Source: Notospermus geniculatus
Lineage: Eukaryota > Nemertea > Pilidiophora > Heteronemertea > Lineidae
NCBI GenBank assembly: GCA_002633025.1
Contig: NMRB01000088.1
Location: 111,273-175,272 of the forward strand
Direction of reading: 5' to 3'
Length of the DNA stretch: 64,000 nucleotides
Part shown: positions 63,730 through 64,000 of the stretch, one piece after another
How positions within the stretch are numbered: position 1 is the first letter of the stretch
How the letters are laid out: each line of letters starts with the position of its first letter
Made by a program: the position numbers and the translations under genes
The notes under the pieces: generated by a model
Seen by the model: only the letters and a program-made list of their open reading frames with translations
What the model was told of the DNA's origin: nothing
The model's database searches: none

Positions 63730-63975
63730 GGAGCCCACACCCGCACTGTCTGAGCAAGCGGCATGTCCAGAGTTCGAATCCAGCGTGGGCCATGGGATCC
63801 CTGGCTCTGCACATTCGTCATGGGGCAGAAAGCCGAGGTGCCTTCCTTTTACCATGTGTTTTTGCAAAGGTGAGCAACGAATGACCACACCAAACGGTGA
63901 GGAAGATGAGCAGCTGGAGATAATGGACTCTTCCATGGTACCCAGGCCAATAATGCCTTGATTTCGGTCCTGTTG
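63730..63975 (+). mobile_element. tRNA-derived SINE, TTGCAAGGGCAAG family, plus-strand copy
   Basis: The head GGAGCCCACACC is shortened, then TGAGCAAGCGGCATGTCC and a B box AGAGTTCGAATCC, followed by GGGCCATGGGATCCCTGGCT. The body GCAGAAAGCCGAGGTGCC, TGTTTTTGCAAAGGTGAG and CCAGGCCAATAATGCCTTGA matches the minus-strand copy at 46326-46584 in order. The copy lacks about 25 bp of the A-box region. Confidence 0.72.
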
Positions 63976-64000
63976 GAAACTCAACAACAACAATCTTGTG

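Overview
The window looks like non-coding, repeat-dense nuclear DNA of an animal, probably a marine invertebrate. The signs are very frequent TACATGTA and AGGCCTA words, many hairpin-type miniature DNA transposons, several tRNA-derived SINE copies, a decayed LINE 3' end, and no bacterial gene organisation. An echinoderm, hemichordate or lancelet would fit the style of the repeats, but that is an impression; no host gene is available to place the species. I find no host protein-coding gene, rRNA or functional tRNA that I can support. The open frames present are short, mostly lack an ATG at their start, and usually lie inside repeats.

Layout. 0-10 kb: a 57-58 bp minisatellite carrying a GCCATCTT word in each unit (1.9-2.4 kb), a run of short inverted-repeat elements (3.1-6.4 kb), including one with TTAA flanks and one with an exact 6-bp target duplication, and a diverged direct duplication split by a TA-flanked element (7.5-8.2 kb). 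10-20 kb: two self-nested copies of an AT-flanked family (10.3 and 14.2 kb), a 1.2-kb tandem duplication carrying LINE 3' remnants (10.6-12.9 kb), a second TTAA element (15.1 kb), an internal telomere-like CCCTAA tract (16.4 kb) and an irregular minisatellite (19.4-20.5 kb). 20-30 kb: 47-bp and ~46-bp arrays, a GACGCCGGAC tract, and several foldback elements around 26-29 kb. 30-40 kb: multiply nested elements at 32.7, 34.4 and 35.8 kb, and a 467-bp element at 36.7 kb. 40-50 kb: more foldbacks, minisatellites of 37 and 54 bp, a near-perfect short hairpin (46.1 kb), a SINE, and a long-unit tandem array (47.2-48.1 kb) holding two insertions. 50-64 kb: SINE copies at 52.8, 54.4, 60.6 and 63.7 kb, three abutting copies of one element (57.0-57.4 kb), a 411-bp foldback (57.9 kb), and a second copy of the 467-bp element (61.8 kb).

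The most notable pattern is self-nesting. Two unrelated miniature families carry a copy of themselves inside another copy. In the AT-flanked family both independent nestings fall at AT dinucleotides only about 5 bp apart in the centre of the host copy. A second coherent set is a group of elements beginning CAGGG/CAGTG, rich in G/C runs, four of which have exact 5-bp target duplications. Assembly Ns fall repeatedly in or beside such G/C-rich ends. No assigned element encodes an intact transposase or reverse transcriptase here, so any mobility would depend on enzymes supplied elsewhere.
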